A stretch of DNA of 64,000 nt from JAKAWQ01 sp963745975 (lineage in GTDB: Bacteria > Pseudomonadota > Alphaproteobacteria > Acetobacterales > Acetobacteraceae), in the NCBI GenBank assembly GCA_963745975.1, contig CAVUZJ010000009.1, forward strand, positions 248,001 through 312,000. Direction: 5' to 3'. Below the pieces are notes generated by a model. It was not told the DNA's origin, made no database searches, and saw only the letters and a list, made by a program, of their open reading frames with translations. This document shows positions 10,076-18,302 of the stretch, piece after piece. The translations under genes and the position numbers were made by a program. The first letter of the stretch is position 1; each line of letters begins with the position of its first letter.

Positions 10076-10888
10076 ATGCGCCTGCCCGCTTCACTCGGCC
10101 GCCTGGCGCTCGGCTTTCTCATCGCCGGCGGCCTCATTCTCATCTTCCTGCCCCTCATCCTCACCGTCTATTTGAGCTTCTTCAATGAACAACTGATCAT
10201 CTTCCCGCCGCGCGGCTATACCCTCGGCTGGTACGAAGCGGTGATCCCGCATTTCGCGGCGCCTCTTCTCACCACTCTCGAAGTTGCCGCGATCGCGGTG
10301 CCGGCGAGCCTCCTCCTCGGCGTGCCGGCGGGCCTCGCACTGGTGCGCCGGCACTTTCGTGCCAAGCCGGCCATCGGCACCCTGCTCCTGGCACCGCTGA
10401 CGGTACCGCTCATTGCGGTCGGCCTTGCCATCTACCTCCTGGCCGTCAGCATCGAGGAAGTGACGGGCGCCGCGCTCGCCGGCTCCTTCTACGTGCTTCT
10501 CGCCGGGCATATGATGGTCACCACGCCCTGGGTGGTGCGCCTCGTCGTCGCGAGCCTCGTCAACCAGGACGGCGCGGCGGAGGAGGCGGCGGCGAGCCTC
10601 GGCGCACCGCCATGGACGGTCTTCCGCCGCGTCACTCTGCCTGCCATGCGCCAGGGCCTGATCGCGGCAACGCTGTTCTCGTTCATCGCCACGTTCGGCG
10701 AGCTGGAGATGACGCTATTCCTGGTCAGCCCCGGCATGACGACGCTGCCGATCGCGATCCTCGGCTACCTCAGATACCACATCGACCCGCTGATCTCGGC
10801 GACGACCGTGATGCAGATGGCCCTGATCGGCGCCGGGCTCCTGATGATCGATCGCTTCGTCATCCGGCTGGGCAGGATCGTAAGATGA
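10076..10888 (+). CDS. ABC transporter permease, PotC-like
   Basis: The 270-residue inner-membrane protein has about six hydrophobic helices and the coupling-helix block EEAAASLGAPPWTVFRRVTLPAM (about residues 168-190), which is the EAA motif that docks to the ATPase. SFIATFGELEMTLFL near the C-terminus is typical of PotC-type permeases. The ATG at 10076 was chosen because the hydrophobic N-terminal helix begins right after it; a GTG slightly upstream is an alternative. It begins 225 bases from the divergent ATPase gene, leaving space for two promoters. The binding protein follows after 73 bases and the second permease after that, forming a complete importer when combined with the divergent ATPase. 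Confidence 0.88.
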   Translation: MRLPASLGRLALGFLIAGGLILIFLPLILTVYLSFFNEQLIIFPPRGYTLGWYEAVIPHFAAPLLTTLEVAAIAVPASLLLGVPAGLALVRRHFRAKPAIGTLLLAPLTVPLIAVGLAIYLLAVSIEEVTGAALAGSFYVLLAGHMMVTTPWVVRLVVASLVNQDGAAEEAAASLGAPPWTVFRRVTLPAMRQGLIAATLFSFIATFGELEMTLFLVSPGMTTLPIAILGYLRYHIDPLISATTVMQMALIGAGLLMIDRFVIRLGRIVR

Positions 10889-10961
10889 ATGCCCCCTGGA
10901 AAGTCTCGCCCCGCACTCGACCGCGCTCATCCCACATCTCGCAACCGGAGGCCCCGCAACC

Positions 10962-12023
10962 ATGACCGACCAGCCGATGCCCTTGGCGCACTCCCTCTCC
11001 CGACGCCGCCTGCTCGGCGCCACTGCGGCGCTCGCCGCGCCGGCGCTCCTTCCTTCTGCCGCGCGCGCGGCCAGCAAGCGCGTCGTCGTCGGCACCTGGG
11101 GAGGGGACTACCAGCATCTGCAGCAGATCAACATCGTCGACCCGATCCTCACCCCCAAGGGCTGGAACATCGTCTTTGCGCCAGCGAACGAGCCGCCGCG
11201 CATGGCCCAGATCGTCGCCCAGCGCATGCTGCCGCGGGGCACGCTCGACGTCGCGGCTATCGAGGCGCCAGGGGCCTATCGGCTCGGCAATCTCGGGCTG
11301 CTCGAGCCACTGGATGCCAAGAAGATCCCAAATCTGGCCCATGTCGATCCCTTGCTGGAATTCCCGTTCTTCGTCCCGCACATCTACAGTGCCCAGGTCC
11401 TCATCTACGATCCGACGAAGCTCACATCGCCTCCCACGAGCTTCTCCGACCTCATGAACCCCGCGTACAAGGGGAAGATCGGGATGCCGACCGGGAACGA
11501 TTTCTACATCATGATGGCCGCCGCCCTCTACGCTGCCGGCAATGTCGATGCGTTCGACAAGGCCAAGCCGGTGATGGAGAAGGTCAACGCGAACGGGTTT
11601 CGGCTCTATCCCGAGACCGATTCGATCGGGCCTGCCTTCAAGTCGGGCGAGATCGAGCTCGGCCTGATGTGGCTCGCGCGCGTCGCGATGTGGCAGAACG
11701 CCGGGATCGATGTCGCCGCCGCCTTCCCCAAGGAAGGGAGCGTGCTCTATGTCTCGGGTTTCGTGGTGCCCAAGAACGCGCCGAACAAGGAAGGCGCCTA
11801 CGAATATCTGAACGAGGTCCTCGCACCATCGGCGCAGCGCGGCTTCGCCGCCACCATGGGCTATCTGCCGACCGTGGACAACGCCCCGCTCACCGGCAAG
11901 ATTGCGAAGCAGCTCGCCTTCCCGACGCCGAAGCCGAAGCTCTTCGTGCCCGACTATGCGTACGACGTAAAGGCGCTGCCCGAGATCAACACCTGGTGGA
12001 ACTCCACCATCGCGCGCGGCTGA
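10962..12023 (+). CDS. Extracellular solute-binding protein, PotD-like (Tat signal)
   Basis: A 353-residue periplasmic binding protein of the spermidine/putrescine type. The N-terminus carries SRRRLLGATAALAAPALL, a twin-arginine export signal with probable cleavage after ARA near residue 37. The mature protein opens with VVVGTWGGDYQ, the usual first strand of this class, and contains SAQVLIYDPTKL and PASFSDLMNPAYKGKI-like blocks that line the hinge (the latter reads TSFSDLMNPAYKGKIG here). It lies between the two permease genes of the same transporter. The ligand could be a polyamine, but the same fold also serves opine, thiamine and iron-complex uptake, so the exact ligand is left open. Confidence 0.87.
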   Translation: MTDQPMPLAHSLSRRRLLGATAALAAPALLPSAARAASKRVVVGTWGGDYQHLQQINIVDPILTPKGWNIVFAPANEPPRMAQIVAQRMLPRGTLDVAAIEAPGAYRLGNLGLLEPLDAKKIPNLAHVDPLLEFPFFVPHIYSAQVLIYDPTKLTSPPTSFSDLMNPAYKGKIGMPTGNDFYIMMAAALYAAGNVDAFDKAKPVMEKVNANGFRLYPETDSIGPAFKSGEIELGLMWLARVAMWQNAGIDVAAAFPKEGSVLYVSGFVVPKNAPNKEGAYEYLNEVLAPSAQRGFAATMGYLPTVDNAPLTGKIAKQLAFPTPKPKLFVPDYAYDVKALPEINTWWNSTIARG

Positions 12024-12036
12024 ACTCAATCCGCCG

Positions 12037-12921
12037 ATGGATCACGCGCTCTCGGTTGCCGCTCCCGCCGCGCCCCGGCGGCGGGAGCTGTCGGCGGGCG
12101 TCCTGCTCGGGCCGGCAAGCGTGCTCATTCTCGTGACACTCGTGGCCCCGCTTGTCCTGCTCTTCCGCTATAGCCTCGACCGCTTCGACCCCACCCAGAT
12201 GATCATTCCCGCGATCACCGGGGCAAACTACGCTGCCTTCGTCAGCAATCCCTTCTATCTCGGCATCCTCCGCCTGACGATCGAGGTTGCCGCCAGCACG
12301 ACTTTCTTCTGCCTGCTCTTCGGCACGCCGATCGCCTATCGCCTGGCGCGCACGCAAAGCCGGGCCAAATCCGCGATGGTCCTCGCCCTTATCCTGCCGC
12401 TCTTCATGGGCGCCACATCCCGCACCGTCGGTTGGATGATCCTCTTCACGCATGGCGAAATCCTGAGCCTCGCGGTCTCAGAGCTCGGCGGATCCTCGAC
12501 CTTCGACATGATGTTCACGCCGACCGCCGTGGTGATCGGCGTCGTCTCCTTCAACCTGCCCTATATGGTCCTGATGCTCCAGGCCGTCTTCGAGCGCATC
12601 GATCCCGCGCTCGAGGACGCGGCCGCGAGCCTCGGTGCGGCTCCCGCGCACGCCTTCCGGCGCGTCGTCTGGCCACTCTCGCTCCCCGGCCTCTCGATCG
12701 CCGCCATCCTCTGCTTCATCCTCAGCATGAATACGTACGCGACTGCCCTCCTGCTCGGAGGACCACGCTTTCATATGATGGCGCCGCAGGTCTATACGGA
12801 GTTCGCCGACAACAACAATTGGCCCTTCGCCGCCGCCACCGCCTTCATCCTGATGGCGACGACGATCTTTCTCGCCGTTCTCGCCAACCGCATGATCCCG
12901 GAGCGCTACCGCGCCCCGTAG
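12037..12921 (+). CDS. ABC transporter permease, PotB-like
   Basis: This 294-residue permease starts 13 bases after the binding-protein gene. It has the expected N-terminal helix (VLLGPASVLILVTLVAPLVLLF), five further hydrophobic helices and the EAA coupling block EDAAASLGAAPAHAFRRVVWPL (about 189-210). LSMNTYATALLLGGP near the C-terminus is a family block of PotB-type subunits. With the divergent ATPase, PotC-like permease and Tat-exported binding protein it completes an importer. The gene ends 15 bases from the convergent amidohydrolase gene with no clear terminator between them. Confidence 0.88.
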   Translation: MDHALSVAAPAAPRRRELSAGVLLGPASVLILVTLVAPLVLLFRYSLDRFDPTQMIIPAITGANYAAFVSNPFYLGILRLTIEVAASTTFFCLLFGTPIAYRLARTQSRAKSAMVLALILPLFMGATSRTVGWMILFTHGEILSLAVSELGGSSTFDMMFTPTAVVIGVVSFNLPYMVLMLQAVFERIDPALEDAAASLGAAPAHAFRRVVWPLSLPGLSIAAILCFILSMNTYATALLLGGPRFHMMAPQVYTEFADNNNWPFAAATAFILMATTIFLAVLANRMIPERYRAP

Positions 12922-12936
12922 ATCCCGGCGCGCGGT

Positions 12937-14172
12937 TCAGTTCAACCGGTTCTTGACGAAGCGCCCCTCCAGCATGATGGCGGGGATTCGCTTTCCTTCG
13001 CCGAGAAAGACCGAAATATCGCGAAACGGATCGCCGTCCGCCACCAGGAGATCCGCCTCCGCCCCCGGAACGATCTCGCCGAGCCTTCCCTCCCGGCGGA
13101 CGATCTCCGCATTGACGATCGTCGCCGAGCGGATGATCTCGGCCGGGCTCATTACGCCGCTGCGAATGGTGAACTCGTTGCACTGGTCGTTCTGAAGCTG
13201 GCCGAGAAGATCGCTGCCGAAGCCGATCTTCACGCCCGCCTCGCGGCAGATCTCGAGGGAGCGCAGCCCCGCCTCGAGAACGACCTCGTTCTTCGCCAGG
13301 CTGTAGCGGGTCATCCCGTAGTCAGGCCCGCGCTTCTTCAGCGAATCATAGGCAACCAGCGTCGGCACGAGATAGGCGCCGCGCTCGGCCATCAGCCGCG
13401 CCGTCGGCGGATCGATCAGGTTGCCGTGCTCGATCGTGCGGACGCCCCCGCGGACCGCGCGCGCGATCGCCTCGGCCGTATAGGCATGCGCCAACACATA
13501 GGTGCCCCAGCGCGTCGCCTCCTCGACCGCGGCCTCGATCTCGTCCATCCGGTACTGCACGCTCTCGAGGGGATCCGACTGCGAGGCGACGCCGCCCGAG
13601 ACCATGATCTTGATCTGGTCCGCCCCCTTGCGCAGCTCGTCGCGCACCGCCTGCACCACCTCGGGAACGCCGTCGGCGATGCGCGCGGTCCAGGTCCGGC
13701 CGGAACAGCAGGGGCAGGCAAAACGGGTCTCCGTGCGGCGGCGGAAATCGGCGTGCCCGCCCGTCTGGCTGATCGCCTGGCCGGAGATGAAGAGCCGCGG
13801 GCCTTCGAAAAGTCCGCTGTCCCGCGCGGCCTTCATCCCGAAATCCGCGCCGCCGGCATCGCGCAGCGTGGTGAAGCCGCGCATCAGCATCGCGCGCATG
13901 GCGGCCGAGCCCTTGGCCGCGAGCAGCGTGAGCGGCACGTCGGAGAGGAGCGAAAGATTGACCTCGGCGAGCACGATGTGGATGTGCGCGTCGATCAGCC
14001 CAGGCATCAGCGTCCGCCCGGCGAGCGCGATGCGCTCGGCCCCGCTCGCCGCGATCGGCCGGTCGGAGACCTCCTTGACCTTCCCGTCCTCGACGAGGAC
14101 CTCGATGCCCTCGATCAGCTCGTCGCGCCGCGGATCGAGGAAACGCCCACCGGTGAAGAGAAAACTGCTCAC
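12937..14172 (-). CDS. Amidohydrolase family protein (imidazolonepropionase/prolidase-like)
   Basis: A 411-residue metal-dependent amidohydrolase. The first metal site reads LIDAHIHIV (about 57-65), the lysine/histidine region includes QIKIMVSGG, and further histidines occur in YVLAHAYTAEA and RTIEHGNLI; GFGSDLLG supplies the aspartate. PGAEADLLVADGDPF near the end is the usual C-terminal strand of this superfamily. Start: the GTG at 14172 overlaps the stop of the upstream dehydrogenase gene (GTGA), and the protein then begins with the expected small beta-sandwich (SSFLFTGGRFLDP). Family members of this type hydrolyse cyclic amides or Xaa-Pro dipeptides. A four-cysteine patch (CPCC) around residue 147 is unusual and might bind metal. 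Confidence 0.85.
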   Translation of the reverse strand: MSSFLFTGGRFLDPRRDELIEGIEVLVEDGKVKEVSDRPIAASGAERIALAGRTLMPGLIDAHIHIVLAEVNLSLLSDVPLTLLAAKGSAAMRAMLMRGFTTLRDAGGADFGMKAARDSGLFEGPRLFISGQAISQTGGHADFRRRTETRFACPCCSGRTWTARIADGVPEVVQAVRDELRKGADQIKIMVSGGVASQSDPLESVQYRMDEIEAAVEEATRWGTYVLAHAYTAEAIARAVRGGVRTIEHGNLIDPPTARLMAERGAYLVPTLVAYDSLKKRGPDYGMTRYSLAKNEVVLEAGLRSLEICREAGVKIGFGSDLLGQLQNDQCNEFTIRSGVMSPAEIIRSATIVNAEIVRREGRLGEIVPGAEADLLVADGDPFRDISVFLGEGKRIPAIMLEGRFVKNRLN

Positions 14173-15038
14173 GCCGCCCGCTCCTTCGCACGCTGTGCAT
14201 CGAACACCGCGCCAAGCCCGCGGAGCAGAGGCGCATCGGCGCCCGCCTCGGACCACGCGGAAGCGACTTCCTCGTACGCTCCCGCGGCGCCGAGGAACAT
14301 CTGCGCCGCGCCCGCATCGCCCAGAAAGCGCGCGATCTCCTCCATCTCGCCCACGAAGCGATACGCCTTCGGATACATCCGCGGCACGCCCCGCACGAGG
14401 AAGGCGAAAAGCGCGGGCTGGCTCGAGGCGAGCTCGGCCGCGAGCGCGCCGGCAACGCCGCCCGCCGCCGCCCCCTGCCCCGCCGCGACGCCGAGCGCCG
14501 TGAGCCCCTTGGTGAGCGCCGCATAGGAGAGCTTGAGCGCAGAGGCGGCACCAATCCCGCCTTCCATCGGCCGCACGTCGAGCCCGAAGCGCGTGAGCTC
14601 CGCGAGGCGCGCAGCACCCTCGCCCGAGGCGTAGAGCCGCGGGCCTGCGTCGTCTCCTTTGGGAGGCCCGCCGATGATCCCGGCATCGGCGAACGGAGCG
14701 CCGGCCGCCTCGACGATCTTGGCGATCGCCCGCACCGTCTCCGGTGCCACGGCGTTGCAATCCGCGTAGAGTATTTTTCCGCCCGCCTGGGCGAGACCCG
14801 GCGCGAAGCGCTCGGCGAGAGCCAGGGCGCGGTCCGGCGGAACGACGGAAAGAAAGATCTCGACGCTTGCGATCAGCGCCGCGTCGTCATCGATCACCGT
14901 GATGCCGGCGGCGCGCGCCCGCGCGTGGCTCGCCTCACTCCGACCGGCGAGCGAGGTGAACACCTCCGCCGCGCGCGCCCTCAATCGCGCGGCGATACCG
15001 CCGCCCATCTCTCCCGTGGCCACTACGGCAATGCGCAT
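14169..15038 (-). CDS. NAD(P)-dependent oxidoreductase, 6PGDH-like with DUF1932
   Basis: The 289-residue product resembles beta-hydroxyacid dehydrogenases. RIAVVATGEMGGGIAARL at the N-terminus is a Rossmann GxGxxG-type loop, here AxGEMGGG. The catalytic domain of 6-phosphogluconate-dehydrogenase type continues to about residue 185, with SALKLSYAALTKG as the lysine-containing active-site helix, and the remainder matches the DUF1932 C-terminal domain. The start at 15038 was chosen because GGGAGA lies seven bases upstream; an ATG 12 codons earlier has no such site. It overlaps the amidohydrolase by four bases and follows the PhyH dioxygenase gene by 72 bases, so these three are probably one catabolic operon. 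The substrate is not known. Confidence 0.84.
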   Translation of the reverse strand: MRIAVVATGEMGGGIAARLRARAAEVFTSLAGRSEASHARARAAGITVIDDDAALIASVEIFLSVVPPDRALALAERFAPGLAQAGGKILYADCNAVAPETVRAIAKIVEAAGAPFADAGIIGGPPKGDDAGPRLYASGEGAARLAELTRFGLDVRPMEGGIGAASALKLSYAALTKGLTALGVAAGQGAAAGGVAGALAAELASSQPALFAFLVRGVPRMYPKAYRFVGEMEEIARFLGDAGAAQMFLGAAGAYEEVASAWSEAGADAPLLRGLGAVFDAQRAKERAA

Positions 15039-15110
15039 GATCCGTTCTCCCGGCCGTGCAATCGCCGGGAGCATAGGCCGGGCCGGCCGGGTTGCAGAAG
15101 GGGGCGGGGC

Positions 15111-15989
15111 TCAGACGGAAGCTGCGGCGTCCGCGAAATAGCGCCGCGAAAGCCCTTTCTGGTTCTCGTAGATCGAGCCCTGATGCGCGGCCGGCGGCAG
15201 CGGCAGGCGCACCGGCACCGCGGCGAGCCGCGGCGCGACCGTCGGCCGGCCGGCTGCCATCAGCGCGTCAAACGCCACGATGCCCCCGGGGAAGCCGAGC
15301 AGCGGCCAGGCGTCCGCGGCGCGAAACTGAAAGAGGAGCAGCCGCCGGTCGCGCGCGGACGCGTTGGGCGCCGAGCCGTGCACCGCGCGGACGTGATGCA
15401 CCGTGATCGATCCTGCCTTGCCGGTGAGCGGGATCGCGCGCGAGAAATCGACCTCGCCGCGCGCCGGGTCCATCGCGCCGCAGAAGACGCCATCGGCATG
15501 GTGATCGAAGACCGGGCCGCGATGACTTCCGGGCACGATCATAAGCGGCCCGTTCTCGATCGCCATGCCGTCCATCATCACGCCGACGGCGGCGAGATCG
15601 TCGTTGGTGTGGGGATAGAAGGCCCAGTCCTGGTGCCATTCCACGGCCGCGCCGAAACCGGCGGACTTCATGTTGAGCTTCGCCGTGTCGAAGCGGATAT
15701 CCGGCCCCCAGAGGTCCTGGAGCACGGCGACGATGCGCGGATGGCGCACCAGCCGCGCAAAGACGGGATGATGAAGGTGCGCGGCCTTGATGCGGCGCAC
15801 GCGCGGCTCATCTGGCGTGTGGCTGTCCTCGAGATCGTAGATATCGTTATGGGAGGTGAGCTCACGCGCGCCGGCGACGAGCGCATCGGTTGCGGCGCGC
15901 AACTCGAAGAGCTCGGCCGCGCCGAGCACGTCCGGCACGACGATCGCTCCGATCTCACCATATTCGTCGATCTCGGCCTTCGTCAGCAT
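15111..15989 (-). CDS. Phytanoyl-CoA dioxygenase (PhyH) family protein
   Basis: A 292-residue non-heme iron, 2-oxoglutarate-dependent oxygenase. The iron triad is visible: H-x-D in EWHQDWAFYPH (about residues 125-127 region) and the distal histidine in AVHGSAPN; the 2-oxoglutarate arginine is probably in ARDRRLLL a few residues later. ENGPLMIVPGSHRGP is the typical PhyH block between them. It heads a probable operon with the DUF1932 dehydrogenase and the amidohydrolase, which suggests stepwise breakdown of a hydroxylated substrate. The gene diverges from the HpcH-type aldolase, with 127 bases between them. The family is certain, the substrate is not. Confidence 0.86.
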   Translation of the reverse strand: MLTKAEIDEYGEIGAIVVPDVLGAAELFELRAATDALVAGARELTSHNDIYDLEDSHTPDEPRVRRIKAAHLHHPVFARLVRHPRIVAVLQDLWGPDIRFDTAKLNMKSAGFGAAVEWHQDWAFYPHTNDDLAAVGVMMDGMAIENGPLMIVPGSHRGPVFDHHADGVFCGAMDPARGEVDFSRAIPLTGKAGSITVHHVRAVHGSAPNASARDRRLLLFQFRAADAWPLLGFPGGIVAFDALMAAGRPTVAPRLAAVPVRLPLPPAAHQGSIYENQKGLSRRYFADAAASV

Positions 15990-16116
15990 CGGCCTTCCCC
16001 CCTTTCTTTCCGCCCGACACTACCAGCCTTGCCCGCGCCGGTCCAACGGGCCGGTGCCATTGACCCCGATGGCCCGCCATGCTGGCGTGACGCACGTGCA
16101 AAACGGAGGGATGCCC

Positions 16117-16905
16117 ATGCCGCTCGTCGCCAACGGCGCTTTACGCAAGCTCAGGGCGGGCGAGCTTGCGATCGGCTTCGGCCTCCATCATCTGCGCACG
16201 GCCGCCGCCCCGCAGCTCGCCGCGGCCGCGGGATTCGACTGGCTCTTCATCGATACCGAGCATGGCGCGTTCTCGGTGCAGGAGGCGACGCAGATTTGCC
16301 TTGCCGCGCTGCCGACCGGTGTCACCCCGATCGTGCGCGTCTGCGCCGATGCGATCGACGAGGCGACGCGCGCGCTCGACAACGGTGCCATGGGCATCGT
16401 CGTGCCGCACGTCAACACGCCCGCCGAAGCGCGGCGGATCGCGAGCGCGTTGCGCTTTCCTCCGCTCGGCCATCGAAGCTGGGGCGGACCGCCCGCGATC
16501 TACGGATTTCAGCCGCCGCACCCCGCCGAGGCACAAGCCGCGATCAACTCGGAGATCCTCGTCTGCGCGATGATCGAGACGCCCGAGGCGGTCGAACGGG
16601 CCGGCGAGATCGCTTCGGTCCCGGGCATCGACGCGCTGCTGATCGGCACATCGGACTTGAGCGCTGAGATGGGCGTCTCGGGCCAGGCCGGGCACGAGAA
16701 AGTGCAGCAGGCCTACGCAAGCGTCGGCGCCGCCTGCCGCGCGGAGAAGAAAGCCCTCGGCATGGGCGGCATCTACGACGAGCAATGGTCCGCGCACTAT
16801 ATCGGGCTCGGCGCGCGCTTCATCTTGGGCGGCGGCGATCACGCGTTCCTCCTGAGCGCCGGCACCGCACGCAGCCGCTTCCTGCGCGGGCTTGTGAAAG
16901 ACTGA
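16117..16905 (+). CDS. HpcH/HpaI family aldolase
   Basis: This 262-residue enzyme belongs to the class II pyruvate-dependent aldolases (2,4-dihydroxyhept-2-ene-1,7-dioate aldolase, GarL, RhmA group). The catalytic histidine is in DTEHGAF (about residues 43-49), the metal glutamate in MIETPEAVE and the metal aspartate in IGTSDLSAEMG. VPHVNTPAEARR is also conserved. Two ATGs lie close together; the one at 16117 was chosen because GGAGGG ends six bases before it, whereas the ATG at 16111 directly touches that site. It would cleave a hydroxylated acid to pyruvate and an aldehyde. A hairpin-rich repeat lies immediately downstream and probably ends transcription. Confidence 0.9.
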   Translation: MPLVANGALRKLRAGELAIGFGLHHLRTAAAPQLAAAAGFDWLFIDTEHGAFSVQEATQICLAALPTGVTPIVRVCADAIDEATRALDNGAMGIVVPHVNTPAEARRIASALRFPPLGHRSWGGPPAIYGFQPPHPAEAQAAINSEILVCAMIETPEAVERAGEIASVPGIDALLIGTSDLSAEMGVSGQAGHEKVQQAYASVGAACRAEKKALGMGGIYDEQWSAHYIGLGARFILGGGDHAFLLSAGTARSRFLRGLVKD

Positions 16906-16923
16906 TTCGTTGAATTGAAGGCC

Positions 16924-17071
16924 AGGGGCGCTGCCCCTGGACCCCGGTCGGGGGCTCTGCCCCCGACACCCCCGGCAAAGGCGGAGCCTTTGCAATCCAT
17001 TCCTTATCCTAAACGTTCCGGGGTCTGGGGCCTCAAGGCCCCAGCGGGGTCGCAAGGGGCAGAGCCCCTTG
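16924..17071. repeat. Hairpin-rich intergenic repeat, copy 1
   Basis: Five perfect hairpins in a row fill this gap: arms AGGGGC/GCCCCT (16924-16938), GTCGGGGGC/GCCCCCGAC (16947-16967), GCAAAGGC/GCCTTTGC (16975-16993), CTGGGGCCT/AGGCCCCAG (17025-17044) and CAAGGGGC/GCCCCTTG (17053-17071). The spacer AATCCATTCC follows the third hairpin. Four of the modules recur in reverse order at 25339-25428. The last hairpin ends two bases before the stop codon of the convergent M20 gene, so it could serve as a two-way transcription terminator. Confidence 0.9.
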
Positions 17072-17073
17072 CT

Positions 17074-18291
17074 CTACACGTCGCCGCAGATCTCAAGCAT
17101 CGTGAGCATGTAGATTTTCACCATGTCTAGAAAATCGACGATGTCCACGCGCTCGTCCGGCATCGTGTTGTAGCGCCCGCCGGGGCCGCAGACGATCCCT
17201 TCCATCCCCGCCTTGCGGTAGAGATGGGCCGCGTCCGTCCCGTAGAAGCCGGGCGGCGGGAGGGCGCCCATGGGCTGCTCCGTGCCCCGCACCGTCCGGT
17301 AGGCGCGGTTGATCGCCTGCACGATCGGGCTCGTCTTCGACACCTCGAAGGAGGGCATCGCCGGCCGCCCGATCTGATGCTCGGGCGTAAGCGAAGCCTT
17401 GAGGCCCGGAAACCGCCGTTCCAGCGCATCGAGCTCGGTGCCAAGATCGGCAAGCGCCGCTTCCTCGGTCTGCCCGGGCGCGTACCGGCCCGAGCCCTTG
17501 ATGCGCACGAAATCCGCGACCTGCGGCGGCCGCCATTCGTGCAGGTCCCGCCCGAGCGCGCCATGGACCACGCCGACATGCACACGGTTGATGGCCTCGT
17601 GCTCGGGCGAGCGCGCATTCGAGAACCGCATCGCATCGAGCCGGGGGATCAGGTCGCAGGCGGCCGCGATCGCATCCACCGCCTCCTCGCGTTTGGAGAG
17701 ATGGCGCGTCTTCCCGACGAGCTCGATCAGAAAGGTGAAGGCCGCGGCATGCATGGTCAGCGCCGCGAGATCGGTCGGCTCGGAATTGACGAAGTAATCC
17801 GCCCGTAGCCCCTGCTCGATTAGCGCGAGCGTGCCGACGCCGCCCTGCAGCTCGCCCACGACAAAGGTCAGGATTACGTCGCCTTTCAGGCGCACGCCCG
17901 CCTCGATCAGCGTGCGCGCCGCGCAGAAATAGGCGGCATCGCCCGCCTTCATGTTGGAAACGCCGATGCCGTAGATGAATGCCTCGTCGATTTTCCCGCC
18001 CCAAGGATCGACTGTCCAGCCTTCGCTCACCGGGTTCGTATCGACATGGCCGTTGAACAGGAGGCTTTTTCCCCCGCCCGTGCCGCGCCAGGTGCCGACC
18101 GCATTCACCCGCTCGCCCTCGACGGGGCGGAGCCCGGCCTCGAGCCCGAGCGCGGTCATCTCGCTTGCCATCACGGCAGCGAGCTTCCGCTCACCCTCCG
18201 TCTGGCTGTAGCTCTTCTGCTGCACCATGCGCGCAAGGAAGTCGAGGCAGTAGCGCTCATCCACGCGGGCGATGATTTCGTCTTTCGTCAT
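17074..18291 (-). CDS. M20 family hydrolase with altered metal ligands
   Basis: A 405-residue protein of the ArgE/DapE/M20 family and the last gene of the peptide operon. H82-x-D84 (NGHVDTNP) is retained, but the bridging aspartate is replaced by asparagine (VSNMKAG, N113), the usual Glu-Glu pair reads Glu-Leu (VGELQGG, 147-148), and the C-terminal histidine position reads asparagine (GRYNTMPDE, N375). The fold-defining dimerisation block is otherwise recognisable. It may act with one metal, or on an unusual substrate, or be non-catalytic; I recall related proteins that share this altered set, so it is probably a real subfamily. The ATG at 18291 has AAAGG seven bases upstream; the adjacent ATG at 18294 is possible. 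Confidence 0.83.
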   Translation of the reverse strand: MTKDEIIARVDERYCLDFLARMVQQKSYSQTEGERKLAAVMASEMTALGLEAGLRPVEGERVNAVGTWRGTGGGKSLLFNGHVDTNPVSEGWTVDPWGGKIDEAFIYGIGVSNMKAGDAAYFCAARTLIEAGVRLKGDVILTFVVGELQGGVGTLALIEQGLRADYFVNSEPTDLAALTMHAAAFTFLIELVGKTRHLSKREEAVDAIAAACDLIPRLDAMRFSNARSPEHEAINRVHVGVVHGALGRDLHEWRPPQVADFVRIKGSGRYAPGQTEEAALADLGTELDALERRFPGLKASLTPEHQIGRPAMPSFEVSKTSPIVQAINRAYRTVRGTEQPMGALPPPGFYGTDAAHLYRKAGMEGIVCGPGGRYNTMPDERVDIVDFLDMVKIYMLTMLEICGDV

Positions 18292-18302
18292 CATTGGACC
18301 TT

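Noticed and set aside
16924..17071. CRISPR-like array
   Set aside because: The repeats are adjacent different palindromes with no regular spacer length, and no cas genes are in the window.
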